Below the pieces are notes generated by a model that worked only from the letters and a program-made list of their open reading frames with translations, had not been told where the DNA came from and searched no databases. Shown one piece after another: positions 38,164-48,445 of a DNA stretch of 64,000 nucleotides. The translations under genes were made by a program, and so were the position numbers. Source of the DNA: Sisyra terminalis (lineage: Eukaryota; Arthropoda; Insecta; Neuroptera; Sisyridae); the NCBI GenBank assembly GCA_958496175.1, contig OY292276.1:19238001-19302000 (forward strand). Reading direction: 5' to 3'. Each line of letters opens with the position of its first letter. Within the stretch, counting starts at the first letter, position 1.

Positions 38164-39477
38164 ATGCCGAAAGACTACTACTATTATTATGACAAATATA
38201 ATTTAAAATCTTCGAAACTTGCAAACCCAAAATCTCCTGCAGTGAATCCTTCGACAATGGCATCTCCAATTATTGACAAATCTATGGAAACAAGCATCAA
38301 CGACACCAACAATGATGATCACAGCGGTATTTTACGCTATTTTCCTGTGGTCAACAAAAAACGTAAACGCGGAGCAACGACACGGAATATTACAACATCA
38401 AATGCTGGCTTGCAAAAAAGTAGCATCGAATTATCAAATCGGTTTGACCCTCTAACAATAATCGATGAGGCAGCAGGAAAAAAATCTAAACCGCCACCAA
38501 TTTTCATTCGCGAAAGGAGTTCCCAATTTCTGCACGATCAATTGAAAAAACAAATAAAAAATAACTTTTACATCGTAGACCTGAAAAAAGGAGCCCTTTT
38601 CGAGACAAAATTGCAATTATCCGACGAAACTGATTATACAGTCGTTACTAAATGGTTGGATGATCACCAAAAACAGTACTATTCATTTCAAGCCAAGAAC
38701 CAAAAAGGGCTCAGAGTAGTAATAAAAGGCATTGACTACCAAGTTGATCCCATGGAAATCAAACAAGACCTAGAAAACATGGGTTTTAAAGTGAACTGGG
38801 TTCACAATATACTGAACAAATTCAAGCAACCCCAACCTATGTTCAAAATTGAATTAGCTGCCGACTCTCCTAAGCCTGCAAAAGGTAAAGTGCATCCAAT
38901 CTATGAATTAAGATTCGTACTTCACCGAAAAATCACCATCGAAGAGCCTCACAAACGATCAGGTCCTATCCAATGCCTTAATTGCCAGGAATTCGGGCAC
39001 ACCAAAGCTTATTGCAAGCTAAAAAGTACTTGTGTAGCTTGTGGATGCAACCATCGGACCTCCGATTGTCCGAATGACAAAAAAGATGTAACCAAAAAAC
39101 GATGTAGCAACTGTGGCGAAAACCACACAGCCAATTATAGGGGTTCTCCAGTTTACATTGCCATTAATACCATGAAAAAAAAAGCAGAGCATTTCCAGCT
39201 CCATGCACCTATTACACCAAAATTTACCGAGCAAATAACTAACCAGCCAAGGGCAAATCCAAGAATAACTTCAAATAGGCCGCAACAAACTATTTCATAT
39301 GCAGAGGCTTTGAAACCTAAAGAATCATCAGTGCCAACAATTGACAACAATACCGAAAACCTCACCCAAATGTTGATGCTAATTGTAAATAGTATTCAAC
39401 AATTGGCAGGTTCAATCCAGCAAATGCAGGAGCTGCAACGACAGCAAATGGAAATTTTAATCAAGTTTGTTAAATAA
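38164..39477 (+). CDS. ORF1 gag-like nucleic-acid-binding protein
   Basis: The 437-residue protein packages element RNA into a ribonucleoprotein. It starts MPKDYYYYYDKY, a run of five tyrosines. Residues about 185-270 form the conserved region that precedes the zinc knuckles in Jockey gag proteins (YELRFVLHRKITIEEPHKR). Three knuckles follow: C271-C274-H279-C284, C290-C293-H297-C302, and C314-C317-H321 with Ser328 where the fourth ligand, Cys, is expected. The C-terminus (about 400-437) is Gln/Leu-rich and could form a coiled coil. The stop codon overlaps the ORF2 start by one base (TAATG at 39475-39479), so ORF2 is probably translated by termination-reinitiation. The frame is intact. Confidence 0.93.
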   Translation: MPKDYYYYYDKYNLKSSKLANPKSPAVNPSTMASPIIDKSMETSINDTNNDDHSGILRYFPVVNKKRKRGATTRNITTSNAGLQKSSIELSNRFDPLTIIDEAAGKKSKPPPIFIRERSSQFLHDQLKKQIKNNFYIVDLKKGALFETKLQLSDETDYTVVTKWLDDHQKQYYSFQAKNQKGLRVVIKGIDYQVDPMEIKQDLENMGFKVNWVHNILNKFKQPQPMFKIELAADSPKPAKGKVHPIYELRFVLHRKITIEEPHKRSGPIQCLNCQEFGHTKAYCKLKSTCVACGCNHRTSDCPNDKKDVTKKRCSNCGENHTANYRGSPVYIAINTMKKKAEHFQLHAPITPKFTEQITNQPRANPRITSNRPQQTISYAEALKPKESSVPTIDNNTENLTQMLMLIVNSIQQLAGSIQQMQELQRQQMEILIKFVK

Positions 39478-42137
39478 TGAACACTCTTAAGATAGTGCAA
39501 TGGAATGCAAACGGTTTACAAAACCATAAACTTGAATTAGAATTTTTCTTATCTTTTAATAAAGTAGACATTATGCTGATTTGCGAAACACATCTGACAT
39601 CTAAACACAACTTCAAAATTTTTGGATACACGTGCTACGCCACCAATCATCCTGATGACAAGCCCTGTGGAGGAACGGCCATACTAATTAAAAATCGAAT
39701 TCGTCATCATCCACTTCAAAATAAGCAAAGCAGACACCTTCAATACACCGCAATAAATGTAACGGAGCAATCACAAAATCTCACCCTTGTATCAGTGTAT
39801 TGCCCTCCTAAATACGCGGTTAAATCTACGCATTTTGAGAAATTTTTCGAAAATTTTAATTCAACATTCATAATGGCGGGAGATTTTAATGCTAAATCAC
39901 CTTATTGGGGATCCAGACTAACATCTCCAAAAGGCAAACAACTCTTACAAGCCATACGAAAACAAAACCTTAGCTGTTTCTCAGGAGGATTACCAACCTA
40001 CTGGCCGACTGACCGTAGAAAAATACCTGATATCATCGATTTTGTAATTACGAAAAATATTCATCCAAAAAACATTATGTTGTTAACTACCATGGACCTT
40101 TCATCAGATCACTCTCCAACCATAATAAACCTGAACCTCTCCTTAAAAAATCCCATCAATCAAACAAACAACACGAAACCAAGAATAAACTGGGTACATT
40201 TCCAAAAAGTTTTCAAGAAAACGTTCAATCCCAATATAAAACTTAAATGTGAAGAAGACATTGACAACAGTCTTAAATATCTTCAATCAACTCTAGAAGA
40301 AAGTATGGATATATCAACAATCCACAGATACCCTCTCAGACAAAGTCAACAAACGAATATTCCAGCGCCGAAAATCTTGGAATTGGTAACTAAAAAAAGG
40401 CAAGCCAAAAGAAAATGGCAAAAAACTAGATCTCCAGTCTCTAAAAATGCCTTAAACAACGCCACAAATCTTCTTAAAAAAGCACTTAGTCAAGCGCAAA
40501 ACGACAACATACAGCGTTCAGTAGCGCAAATGACACATTTACCCGACTCGTACAATTCTATCTGGAAGACGACCCGCAACATTAAAAAACCAATGATTAC
40601 CAAACAAATTATCAAAAATAGTCAAGGCGATTGGATGACAGATGACAAGGATAAATGTGAGGAATTTGCCAATTATTTAGAAGACATTTTCACGAACAAC
40701 TCGCCAATACCAGTTCCTGTCGAAATTCAAGGACCAATTAACAAATCAGATCAAATCAAATTTACCATATACCAGGTGACAAATAAAATAAATGAGCTAA
40801 ACTTCAAAAAATCTCCCGGAATTGACAACATAAGTGGACAAGCACTTAGATCGTTACCATTAAGCGGTCATCAAGGTATTCTTCACATACTCAACGCAAT
40901 CGTTCGACTAAATTATTACCCTACTTCCTGGAAAAAAGCAAAAATCATCCTTATCCCTAAACCCGGAAAAGAACTATCTAAAATTAACTCATACAGACCC
41001 ATCAGCCTGTTACCAATCCTTTCCAAAATTTTTGAAAAACTCTTATTGGAACATTTGAATGCGGATATTACTAGACTAAAAATCATCCCTCAACATCAAT
41101 ATGGATTCAGATCAAACCACAGTACAATTGAACAAGTCCACAGAGTTGTAAACGAAATTAAAAATGCTTTAGAAAATAAATCAATCTGTACGGGAATTTT
41201 CCTCGACGTATCTCAAGCTTTCGACAAAGTCAACCATAATGGTTTACTCTACAAAATATACTCCTTACTACCAATCCAATACCACAAAATTCTAAACAGC
41301 TACATCACCAGTAGAACATTCCAGGTTCAATTTGGTAAGGAATTCAGTTCGTCGCGAACTATAAAAGCGGGAGTACCACAAGGCAGTGTTCTGGGCCCAC
41401 TATTATACTTAATTTTTACAAGCGATCTTCCAACAAACGATCAAATTACAACCACCACATTTGCAGATGATACAGCTCTACTTTACACCAACAAAGATCC
41501 TAAAATAATCCAACGTCGTCTACAGGAACATGTAAATGTCATAACTAAATGGTGTGACCAATGGGGAATTAAACTCAATGATGAAAAATCAATCCAAGTC
41601 ACGTTTACCCTAAGAAAAATCACAAGTCCAAGGATCACAATCAACGACAAATCCATACCACAAAGCAGCTCGGTCAAATATCTGGGAATGCATCTTGACC
41701 AAAAATTAACCTGGCGTGAACACATCTCGAAGAAAAAGGAACAAATGAATATAATATTTAAAAAACTATATTGGCTCATTGGAAAAAAATCAAAATTAAA
41801 ATTAGAAACGAAAATCATCATATACAAATCTATAATAAAACCTATATGGACGTACGGAGTTCAACTTTGGGGTTCCGCTAAAAATTCAAATTTACAAATA
41901 ATAGACCGCTGCCAATCGAAAATTATTAGAGCCATCATTGGCGCTCCTAAGTACGTGCGAAATTCTATAATACTTAGAGATACCGACACTGAAACAGTCA
42001 AAGAAGTCACTTTGAAAATTAGTAAAACCTACAAGAAAAGACTTGACTCACACCCGAACCAATCAGCCAGGAAGATCTTAAAAGCCAAACGTTTCACGAG
42101 ACTCAAGCGAAATGATCCACTGAACCTAATGGAGTAA
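39477..42137 (+). CDS. ORF2 endonuclease-reverse transcriptase
   Basis: The 886-residue enzyme nicks target DNA and reverse-transcribes element RNA from the nick. The N-terminal apurinic-type endonuclease carries QWNANGL (from residue 8), ICETHL, GDFNAKSPYWGS (Asp136) and SSDHSP (Asp211-His212). The reverse transcriptase has SYRPISLLP from 505, FLDVSQAFDKV with catalytic Asp577, AGVPQGSVLGP (631-641) and the FADD box with Asp664-Asp665. VKYLGMHLDQKLTW and YGVQLWG follow, then RAIIGAPKYVRN. All key residues are present and the frame is open, so the protein should be active. There is no RNase H domain. The length is normal for Jockey. The 114-codon frame on the opposite strand (41483-41827) is a shadow. 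Confidence 0.95.
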   Translation: MNTLKIVQWNANGLQNHKLELEFFLSFNKVDIMLICETHLTSKHNFKIFGYTCYATNHPDDKPCGGTAILIKNRIRHHPLQNKQSRHLQYTAINVTEQSQNLTLVSVYCPPKYAVKSTHFEKFFENFNSTFIMAGDFNAKSPYWGSRLTSPKGKQLLQAIRKQNLSCFSGGLPTYWPTDRRKIPDIIDFVITKNIHPKNIMLLTTMDLSSDHSPTIINLNLSLKNPINQTNNTKPRINWVHFQKVFKKTFNPNIKLKCEEDIDNSLKYLQSTLEESMDISTIHRYPLRQSQQTNIPAPKILELVTKKRQAKRKWQKTRSPVSKNALNNATNLLKKALSQAQNDNIQRSVAQMTHLPDSYNSIWKTTRNIKKPMITKQIIKNSQGDWMTDDKDKCEEFANYLEDIFTNNSPIPVPVEIQGPINKSDQIKFTIYQVTNKINELNFKKSPGIDNISGQALRSLPLSGHQGILHILNAIVRLNYYPTSWKKAKIILIPKPGKELSKINSYRPISLLPILSKIFEKLLLEHLNADITRLKIIPQHQYGFRSNHSTIEQVHRVVNEIKNALENKSICTGIFLDVSQAFDKVNHNGLLYKIYSLLPIQYHKILNSYITSRTFQVQFGKEFSSSRTIKAGVPQGSVLGPLLYLIFTSDLPTNDQITTTTFADDTALLYTNKDPKIIQRRLQEHVNVITKWCDQWGIKLNDEKSIQVTFTLRKITSPRITINDKSIPQSSSVKYLGMHLDQKLTWREHISKKKEQMNIIFKKLYWLIGKKSKLKLETKIIIYKSIIKPIWTYGVQLWGSAKNSNLQIIDRCQSKIIRAIIGAPKYVRNSIILRDTDTETVKEVTLKISKTYKKRLDSHPNQSARKILKAKRFTRLKRNDPLNLME

Positions 42138-42322
42138 ATTTGAAATCAATAGTCGAGGCCAATGATGGACCCACCTTCCACATCCAATTCTACACAAAGG
42201 TGTAGGGAGGACTAATTACTCTAGTTTTTTTTTTTTTTTTTAGTTTTAGACTTAAGAGTTGTAATAAATTTTGTTAGAGATATATTTATATCTGATTCAA
42301 AAATTATAAATAAAAATGATAA

Positions 42323-42323
<1 letters not shown>

Positions 42324-42353
<30 letters not shown>
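42324..42353 (+). other. Poly(A) tail of the Jockey element
   Basis: Thirty consecutive As lie directly before the right target duplication. This marks the 3' end and the plus-strand orientation of the insertion. Confidence 0.9.
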
Positions 42354-42355
<2 letters not shown>

Positions 42356-42364
42356 ACGATCTGT
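42353..42364 (+). repeat. Target-site duplication, right of Jockey element
   Basis: Exact match to 37753-37764. An undamaged duplication of this length argues for a recent insertion. Confidence 0.9.
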
Positions 42365-43235
42365 GCACGTTTAAGGCTACAGCATGCCTCCGAATCGAAA
42401 GGTTCGGATCGTCCCGAATAGACTGGGCGACACTGTCTATGTTTTTGACCGTTCTCGAAGATCTTGGACGCCTGGATTTCGGTTTGTCCAGTGTTGAACC
42501 GGTCTCTTCAAACTTCTCGACCCATCTTGCAATGAGTCGAGTGATTGGCGCATTATTTAAGTGACGAATATGTCGAATGGTGCAGAATTTTCTACGCGCT
42601 ACAGTCGCCGAATCACCGTTTTCATAAAACTCGCGTATGCACAACGCACGGTCCGCTCCCGAAAAACGCTTCATAGTGACTAAATTCCCAAAATCCAGGC
42701 TACCGATTGACCTCTCCCGCGTGCCTCTCAGAATAGTTGCGTTCACGCAATAATCAAAACAAATGTGAACTTTCTTTTGAGACATCCTGTATTTTATACC
42801 CGTGCGAAGCCGGAGCGGGTCGCTAGTATATAATAAAACCTAGTTAAACTTTTATAGAAGTTGAAAAAAACAATATTTGGCAACCGAAATTTACTTTTGA
42901 TTATTAATTATCAACGTATTTTTTCTATAACAACCGATTATATCATAACATCTTAAAGTATTGTGTTGCAAATATTGGGTGTTATTAAAGGTGTTCTTGG
43001 TTGATTTAAGATTCTCTCGTTTATTATCTGTAGTGAATAAAAATATCAATTAACCAAATCCTGTGGAATTTCATCGAATAAGTTTTAAAAACGAATTGAT
43101 TAATTTTGTAACAGTTTATTAAATGCGTCTTTTGTAAGGAAATTAATAATGTTTTTAGGTATGAACATGAAAAATAAAATTTTCATATACCACGATAAAC
43201 AGCAAATCTAAAAAGCTAGATCTAACTAACACCTA

Positions 43236-43272
43236 CGTTACGCAGGTCAAGTCGCGGGCATTAGCAAGTATC
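43236..43272 (+). mobile_element. Possible second Helitron-type 3' end
   Basis: TACGCAGGTCAAGTCGCGGG followed by CATTAGCAAGT resembles a decayed form of a common Helitron terminus (GCGAAGCCGCGGGC, then CAGCTAGT). The hairpin is imperfect and CTAG has become CAAG. If real it marks an older Helitron bordering the nested cluster. Confidence 0.3.
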
Positions 43273-45721
43273 AAATAAAAAAGCTGTATTTATTATCATA
43301 GGCTACCGTAATAAAAAAATATGAACCAGTATTGCCTTTAATGGATTATTTAAAATTCTCATTTAAGTTTTACAAATAAATAGTTCTCGAAGTTTTGAAA
43401 CGCCGTGCATTCATTTTTGTTTTGCATTATGAGTATCAGGAAAATTCATAATATTTTAGAATCTAGTAAAGCGTTTGTAATGGATTAATTTTCAATAAAA
43501 TACTCCTGCAATATATGCAACGTATGCATTCAAAGCAGAGCTTTTGAAGAGATGCTAAATTCCGTTTAGAATTATTTGCATATTACATTAAATTAATGAT
43601 TTAATCACAGTGAGTTTACTTTTAATTAATTGCATTATAACTGGTTTATTCCATTATACATAATTACATTAATATAATAATTTAAGAAAACACTAAGCTC
43701 TTCGTAAAAGTAATGTGCATCAATCTCTATTATAAATGATTTTAGTTGATTGTAAACATTGAATTTAAAAAGTACGGATTGCTTATAATGATTTAATGAA
43801 AATGTTTATAAAAGCAGAACTTTGATTTATTCTTTCCACTCGTATTTCCATTTTAATTATTATATTTATAACTTTGTAGTTATAATGTGAAAATTTGGGA
43901 TTTTTTTCAAATTAATGAAGAAATTGGTACCATTTCAATTATGTTGTTTAAAATGATTTGTTTTACAAAATGTGGGCGAAAAAAATATCGTTATCCAAAC
44001 AAGCGGTTGTAAATTTAAATATTGTTTGATACATAGTTTGCGGCAACTGTGTAGGAGGTGGTTAAGGGATATATGCACAACATTCATTGGTGTACACTCT
44101 GATTTATTATATGGTATTGTTCAGAGGAAAAGAGAAAATGAAAATAAATTACAATACGAATGAATCCCTCATGTTTGTGTTCACAAAAGTACATTTGCAT
44201 TGTATATAAAATGTGTTTTCATTCGTGGTGAACGTGGTGAATATTGACAAGGACTGCACCTAATGTCATTACATATTACTGGATAATTCTGGAATCAAAG
44301 TGGGATTATAATAAGATTTTTTTGGATAGTCTCTATAAGAAAAAAATATTTATTAGGAAGAGTTAACCTAATTATTGATGTTTTTAACTGAGACTTAAGT
44401 ATCTATTTAAAACACTAACTATACTAATACTTAACTAATTCTTACGGAACTTATTCCTTCTAATAGCATTGCTAATTGTTTCATATACTATAGTCTTGCA
44501 TGTTATTTTAAGCTTACCGATAAATTAATTGTTTTAAATTGAGATTTTAATTAATAATTTTTATTTGAGGATTTCACGGACATAAATTTAAACCTACCTG
44601 AACAATTAATTTTATTTAAAAAAAAAGATTAATTATTTCCTGTAAAAATATTTTACAAAACTATTTCCAACAAAATTGAACAAAATCGTTGTTTATTTTC
44701 TTTTCTGGTTTTTAATCATTAGAAATTTCAGAATTTATATGTTAAAAGTGGGGAACACAGTAGGAAAATTGTTTCTTTATTAGAGTAACATAACATTTTG
44801 ATTGAGACGAGATTTCATAAAAATATATATGTATAGCAATACATTTTTAAACACCTGAATAAAAATCAATTTCAAAAGGTTTTTGTTTTAAGAATCTACA
44901 TAGATCTTGTAATTTATTTATCATTAAAATTGTAAGTACGAAATTGAGTGGTAATGACAGCCCTACGCTGCATATAGTGATTGGTTTATATTCAAATTTA
45001 ATAATGTTTTTAATTAATAAAGCATTGTTTTTCGATAACACAACTTTAATTAATTTTGATTTAGTAAAGTTCTTTTAAATTTAATGTTGACAACAAAAGC
45101 AAATAAATTACGTTTATTAATAAATTATTGATAAAAATAAAATGTTTTCCTATAATTATAGTGAAAATTAATATGCAGTTTAAAATTCATTAAAAAGAAA
45201 TGAAAAAATGTTTGAAGTTTTTTTTTTTTAATAAATCATACATCAATTTTAATTCTAAATTGAATTTTAATTTCGTACATAAATGCACACAGGTCTGCCA
45301 GTATATCAAATATATCCACTTTCCTCAGCATATCGTAGTGGAAAAGCATTAAATTATTTAATCAAAAAGCTCCACTGCAGATTTTAATAACACTGCAAAA
45401 AGTATGGAATAAAATTTTTCAAATAAACTTTAATGGAAAATATACCCTTTTGAAAATAAGAATGAATTTTACATAAATTGATGATTTAATTCGTAATTAC
45501 TAAAAAAGGCATTTCAAAACAATGTGTTAGCTAGTTTGATAGCTTAAGTTCTTTTTATTTAAAGGAAAATAAACATTCAATTTCGAAATAAGACAATGTT
45601 GTGAAAAAGAGCAAAATTATTTGTCTTTAAAAGAAATAATTCCTCAAAAGATCATAAACTCATTTTTTTTAAATTTTTGCAATCGATCAAGATCATTACT
45701 AATATATAAAAGGAAAAAACA
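43273..45721. other. AT-rich DNA, nothing recognised
   Basis: No gene or repeat with defined ends was seen. The 63- and 64-codon frames here have no motif. Confidence 0.45.
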
Positions 45722-47085
45722 AATTTAAATATGAAAAACTAGTATTTTGGTAGAAAAAAGTTTTAAACTTAGTGAGTAAATGAGAGTCCGAAAACGATAA
45801 ATGTGCTTATGGGTCTTTTGTGACGTCAAAGTACACATCAATGCTCGTGTTGAAACCAAGATAACCAAGATAATAAACAGATTTTAAACGATTACCACAG
45901 AGACAGTAATAGTTTACACAATTTTTGACATTTTTCCCAATTTTTCACCTAGTCTTGGAAAATATTTTTATACCTTAAAATTTATTATCAATTTTTTTCC
46001 TTCAGAATAGAGGAAGTGTAAATTTTAAACGGTTTAAATCATTAACTTAATGCTTAAATAATTTAAACTACCTTTGATTTTGTGTTTAAGTACAGTTGTC
46101 ATAAGAAAAACGTCCATGGGATTTAATTTCGGGCTAACAAGAGCTCGTTTTAGGTCAATTAATTTTAACGATTTTTTTGTCTTTTTTAATGATTTTTTTA
46201 ACATTTTACCTAGTTATGATAAAAATTAACAAGGCAATTTTATTTTTGATATTTATTTAGAACATTTTTAAGACATTTAAAATTAATTTTCGATCATAGG
46301 CAATAAGTCTATTTTTCAAACCCGATCGCTGCTTTTGCAATGTTTTTGTATATTTAAAACTGTTGGATTGGAAGCTGTTAGCTGTTTAGAACTGTTAAAA
46401 ACTGTTGGTTGGATTGTAAAAGATACAGATATCTTTAATTTTTTTCTTATTTATGTTATATTTAAGTGAAAATTAGAGATATCTTTAATATTATTTCAGC
46501 TGAAGATGATATACTTTAAAGATCTGTAAGCATAATGAAACACTTCAAAAAAATAATTTAGTGCTCTAGATTGTTTTGGCTCATCTTGGTAGAGGCATTA
46601 CCGTATTGCTAGATTATAAAACATGCTATACCAACCAGTGAAACAAATGAAAGAAAAATAGTTTGAATATTTAATATTTTTAATCTAATAGAGAAAAAAA
46701 ATGTAACATTTCACAAAAAATACTTTATTCTATAAACATCACTAAGCGATTGATGATGAATAACTGTTAGGAAACATTGAAAAACAAACAAATTTTCGTA
46801 TATATATTATTATTTTATGTAATAAAAAAAGAAACAAATTGCTATTACGTAAACAGATTCTGACATATTACAATAATGGATTGATCCCAGCGTGCACATT
46901 ACATTCGATTTAATTCAATCAGTATCAGAATAAATATTAGATTACTGTCTGTTCACATACTTTGTGTTTCCATCGAGCGACGTACGCATTTCGTCCCCAA
47001 CGAATTGCTACAAACATACATAGCTCTATATGTTGTCCATTGGCCATTCACAAGCATTTATATTATATGTGCAACTTTATACACA

Positions 47086-47109
47086 ACATACATACATACA
47101 TACATACAT
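47086..47109 (+). repeat. (CATA)n microsatellite
   Basis: About six tandem copies of ACAT. It accounts for the HIHTYIHT wording in an overlapping 94-codon frame (46962-47246), which I do not believe is a gene. Confidence 0.9.
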
Positions 47110-47403
47110 TTGTTTTCATTTCGAAGCTTATCGAATTCGCCTTTGAAAACAATGTTACTGAAATGGTCACCGTGTTGAATTGTTGGGATGTACTATTCAC
47201 TGAGGAAAATCAACAAAAATATAGGTATACTACTTGTGCACAGTAAAACCAATAAATATTTTCAGATATATTATTTATTTATGGTAATAATAAAAATAAT
47301 TTGTTTGCATAGTTAAAACATTTTTAACGATAATGAATTTTCAATGCTAATACTATTTTTTCCAAAATCTTCACTTTGTTTTCATCAATATTTTCACATT
47401 CTA

Positions 47404-47466
47404 GAAAGCTTTAGAAGAAATGAGAATCGAAGCACTAAGCAATATACCGCAGACCCCAAAGGAGTA
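47404..47466 (+). CDS. Possible terminal exon fragment inside element 3
   Basis: A pyrimidine-rich stretch ending in CTAG (47400-47403) looks like a splice acceptor. An open segment AAAGCTTTAGAAGAAATGAG follows, translating to KALEEMRIEALSNIPQTPKE, then a stop. The composition is more protein-like than its surroundings. I do not recognise the peptide, and at 20 codons chance is a serious alternative. Its position inside the inverted arms suggests a relic of the element's own gene. Confidence 0.2.
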
Positions 47467-48445
47467 GGGTAGTTGAACTCTAATCCACATCAAGGTAGAC
47501 CGCAGAACAAAGATTCGAATTCAGCGTATTTCCGAAGTCACCAACAATTGTAAGATTCTAGAAAGAAATACATTTAGTTCATTTGAAGCCATTAAAATGG
47601 AAGACAATAGTTCAGAGTAACAAATAATTATTTATGCCACTGAATATCTTAAAAGTTAATAATTCTGTTGAGACTTTTCCTCAAAAAACTATCTTTATGA
47701 TTGATATACAAAATAGAAGTTATAATATCGAACTGAAATTTCTTGTCACGTAAAAAAAGCAGTTTATCGCTTTAAGTAGAGTTGAAAAAATCCTTGTAAT
47801 CCTTGAAATATTACTCTTACTTAAACTTCATTATAGGTATCATTATTGATTTACTAGATATTAAGAAATGAAAAAACCTAATGTACATGATCTAAAAACA
47901 ATTTTAAATGTTTTAAACCAATATAAAAACATAATGTAGTTACTGATGTTTCACTTAACTTGATAAAGTTTAGAAAATATTCATTTAAAAATGCAAAAAT
48001 AATTCGTTAAATTCAAAATGCCTAAAACGAATTTCGTGTTGGCCCGGCATTAAAATAACGCCACAATATGAAACTTCACAACCCCAAGACGTTTTACATT
48101 GACAAAGGTACTTAAAAGCAAAGGGAAAGGTTGTTAAAATCGTTTAATTATTATGATAATGGCTTAAACCATTTACAGTCAACACAACCTCTATTCCAAA
48201 GGAATAAATTTGAAAGTAATTTTAAGGGTATAAAAACATTTTCCATGGCGAAAAATTGTGGAAACCTATATCTATGGTAACCACACAATAATTTGTTTAT
48301 ATCTCGGTTACAATACGCGTACTGATGCGTACTGTGACATCACAGAAGATCCATAAGAGCACCTATCGTTTTTGGAATTTTATTTGCTCAGTAAATTTAA
48401 AACTTTTTTCTACCAAAATAATAATTTTTCAGAACTAAAATTCAT

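Larger units (their letters stand above)
37765..42353 (+). mobile_element. Full-length Jockey-clade non-LTR retrotransposon
   Basis: The element is 4.59 kb and copies itself by target-primed reverse transcription. It has a 399-base 5' leader (37765-38163) beginning with a doubled CAATCACGA, ORF1, ORF2, a 186-base 3' UTR and an A30 tail (42324-42353). Both ORFs are open and the target duplication is perfect, so it is complete and young. The 3' UTR contains a run of 17 Ts (42225-42241) that could pair with the tail. It has no RNase H domain after the reverse transcriptase, as is usual for Jockey. Transcription probably starts from an internal promoter in the leader; I saw no TATA box there. Confidence 0.93.
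36964..42674 (-). pseudogene. Mariner-like transposase, interrupted and mutated
   Basis: The start is the ATG at 42674 (MKRFSGADRALCIREFYENG), a helix-turn-helix N-terminus with RWVEKFEETGSTLDKPKSRR ahead of the linker. The reading reaches LNVHRSS at 42354, jumps over the Jockey insertion, and resumes in the same frame at 37753 with two consecutive TGA codons and then RILHKNLKLHPYKIQLVQEL. The catalytic Asp residues lie in FLDEAHFHLTGN, in FQQDRATSH and in the DFFLWG motif. I count 41 residues between the second and third, hence DD41D. Further damage is a TAA at 37502-37504 and a one-base insertion near 37208 that shifts the frame just before DFFLWGYAKSKV. It would act as a cut-and-paste transposase if intact. 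Confidence 0.85.
36893..42790 (-). mobile_element. Mariner-like (DD41D-spaced) transposon, split by Jockey element
   Basis: The left terminus reads GTGTCTCAAAAGAAATGTCA (36897-36916). The right terminus, complemented, reads CAGGATGTCTCAAAAGAAAG (from 42790). They are inverted repeats, with TA just outside the right one. Subtracting the 4.6-kb Jockey insertion leaves an element of about 1.3 kb, normal for the superfamily. It lies inside the Helitron-like shell, its right end only about 36 bases before that shell's 3' end. The transposase is broken (next entry), so it is not autonomous. Confidence 0.8.
36309..42826 (+). mobile_element. Helitron-like shell with nested insertions
   Basis: The left part (36309-36480) starts TCACTACATAGTATAAAACA after an A. 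It continues with the phrases CTGTCCCTATATCCCT, ACGCAACGGATTTCGATG and GAAGGTTTATATGTATAATA, which are common at the 5' end of a widespread insect Helitron family. The right end reads ACCCGTGCGAAGCCGGAGCG then GGTCGCTAG followed by T. That is a short hairpin a few bases before CTAG, as Helitrons have, between A and T flanks. Everything between is later insertion. The non-inserted shell is only a few hundred bases and has no Rep/helicase, so it is non-autonomous. Family identification is from memory. Confidence 0.6.
45722..48445. mobile_element. Long-inverted-repeat element 3
   Basis: The left arm (about 45722-46180) and right arm (about 47985-48445) are inverted copies of about 450 bases. Shared landmarks, read on the left, are GGTAGAAAAAAGTTTTAAA, AAAACGATARRTGYKCTTAT, GACGTCAAAGTACRCATCA, TTTTTATACC.TTAAAATT, GAATAGAGG and GGGCYAACA. 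Identity is perhaps 70%, so it is old. The 1.8-kb interior contains a CATA microsatellite, several AT-rich kilobase-scale stretches and a short acceptor-like segment near 47404. I see no transposase motif and no target duplication. Confidence 0.75.

Noticed and set aside
41483..41827. 114-codon minus-strand frame
   Set aside because: Antisense to the intact ORF2 reverse transcriptase.
42316..42564. 82-codon plus-strand frame starting with a lysine run
   Set aside because: The lysines are the poly(A) tail; the rest is antisense to the mariner transposase.
46962..47246. 94-codon frame inside element 3
   Set aside because: Contains a CATA microsatellite and no domain.
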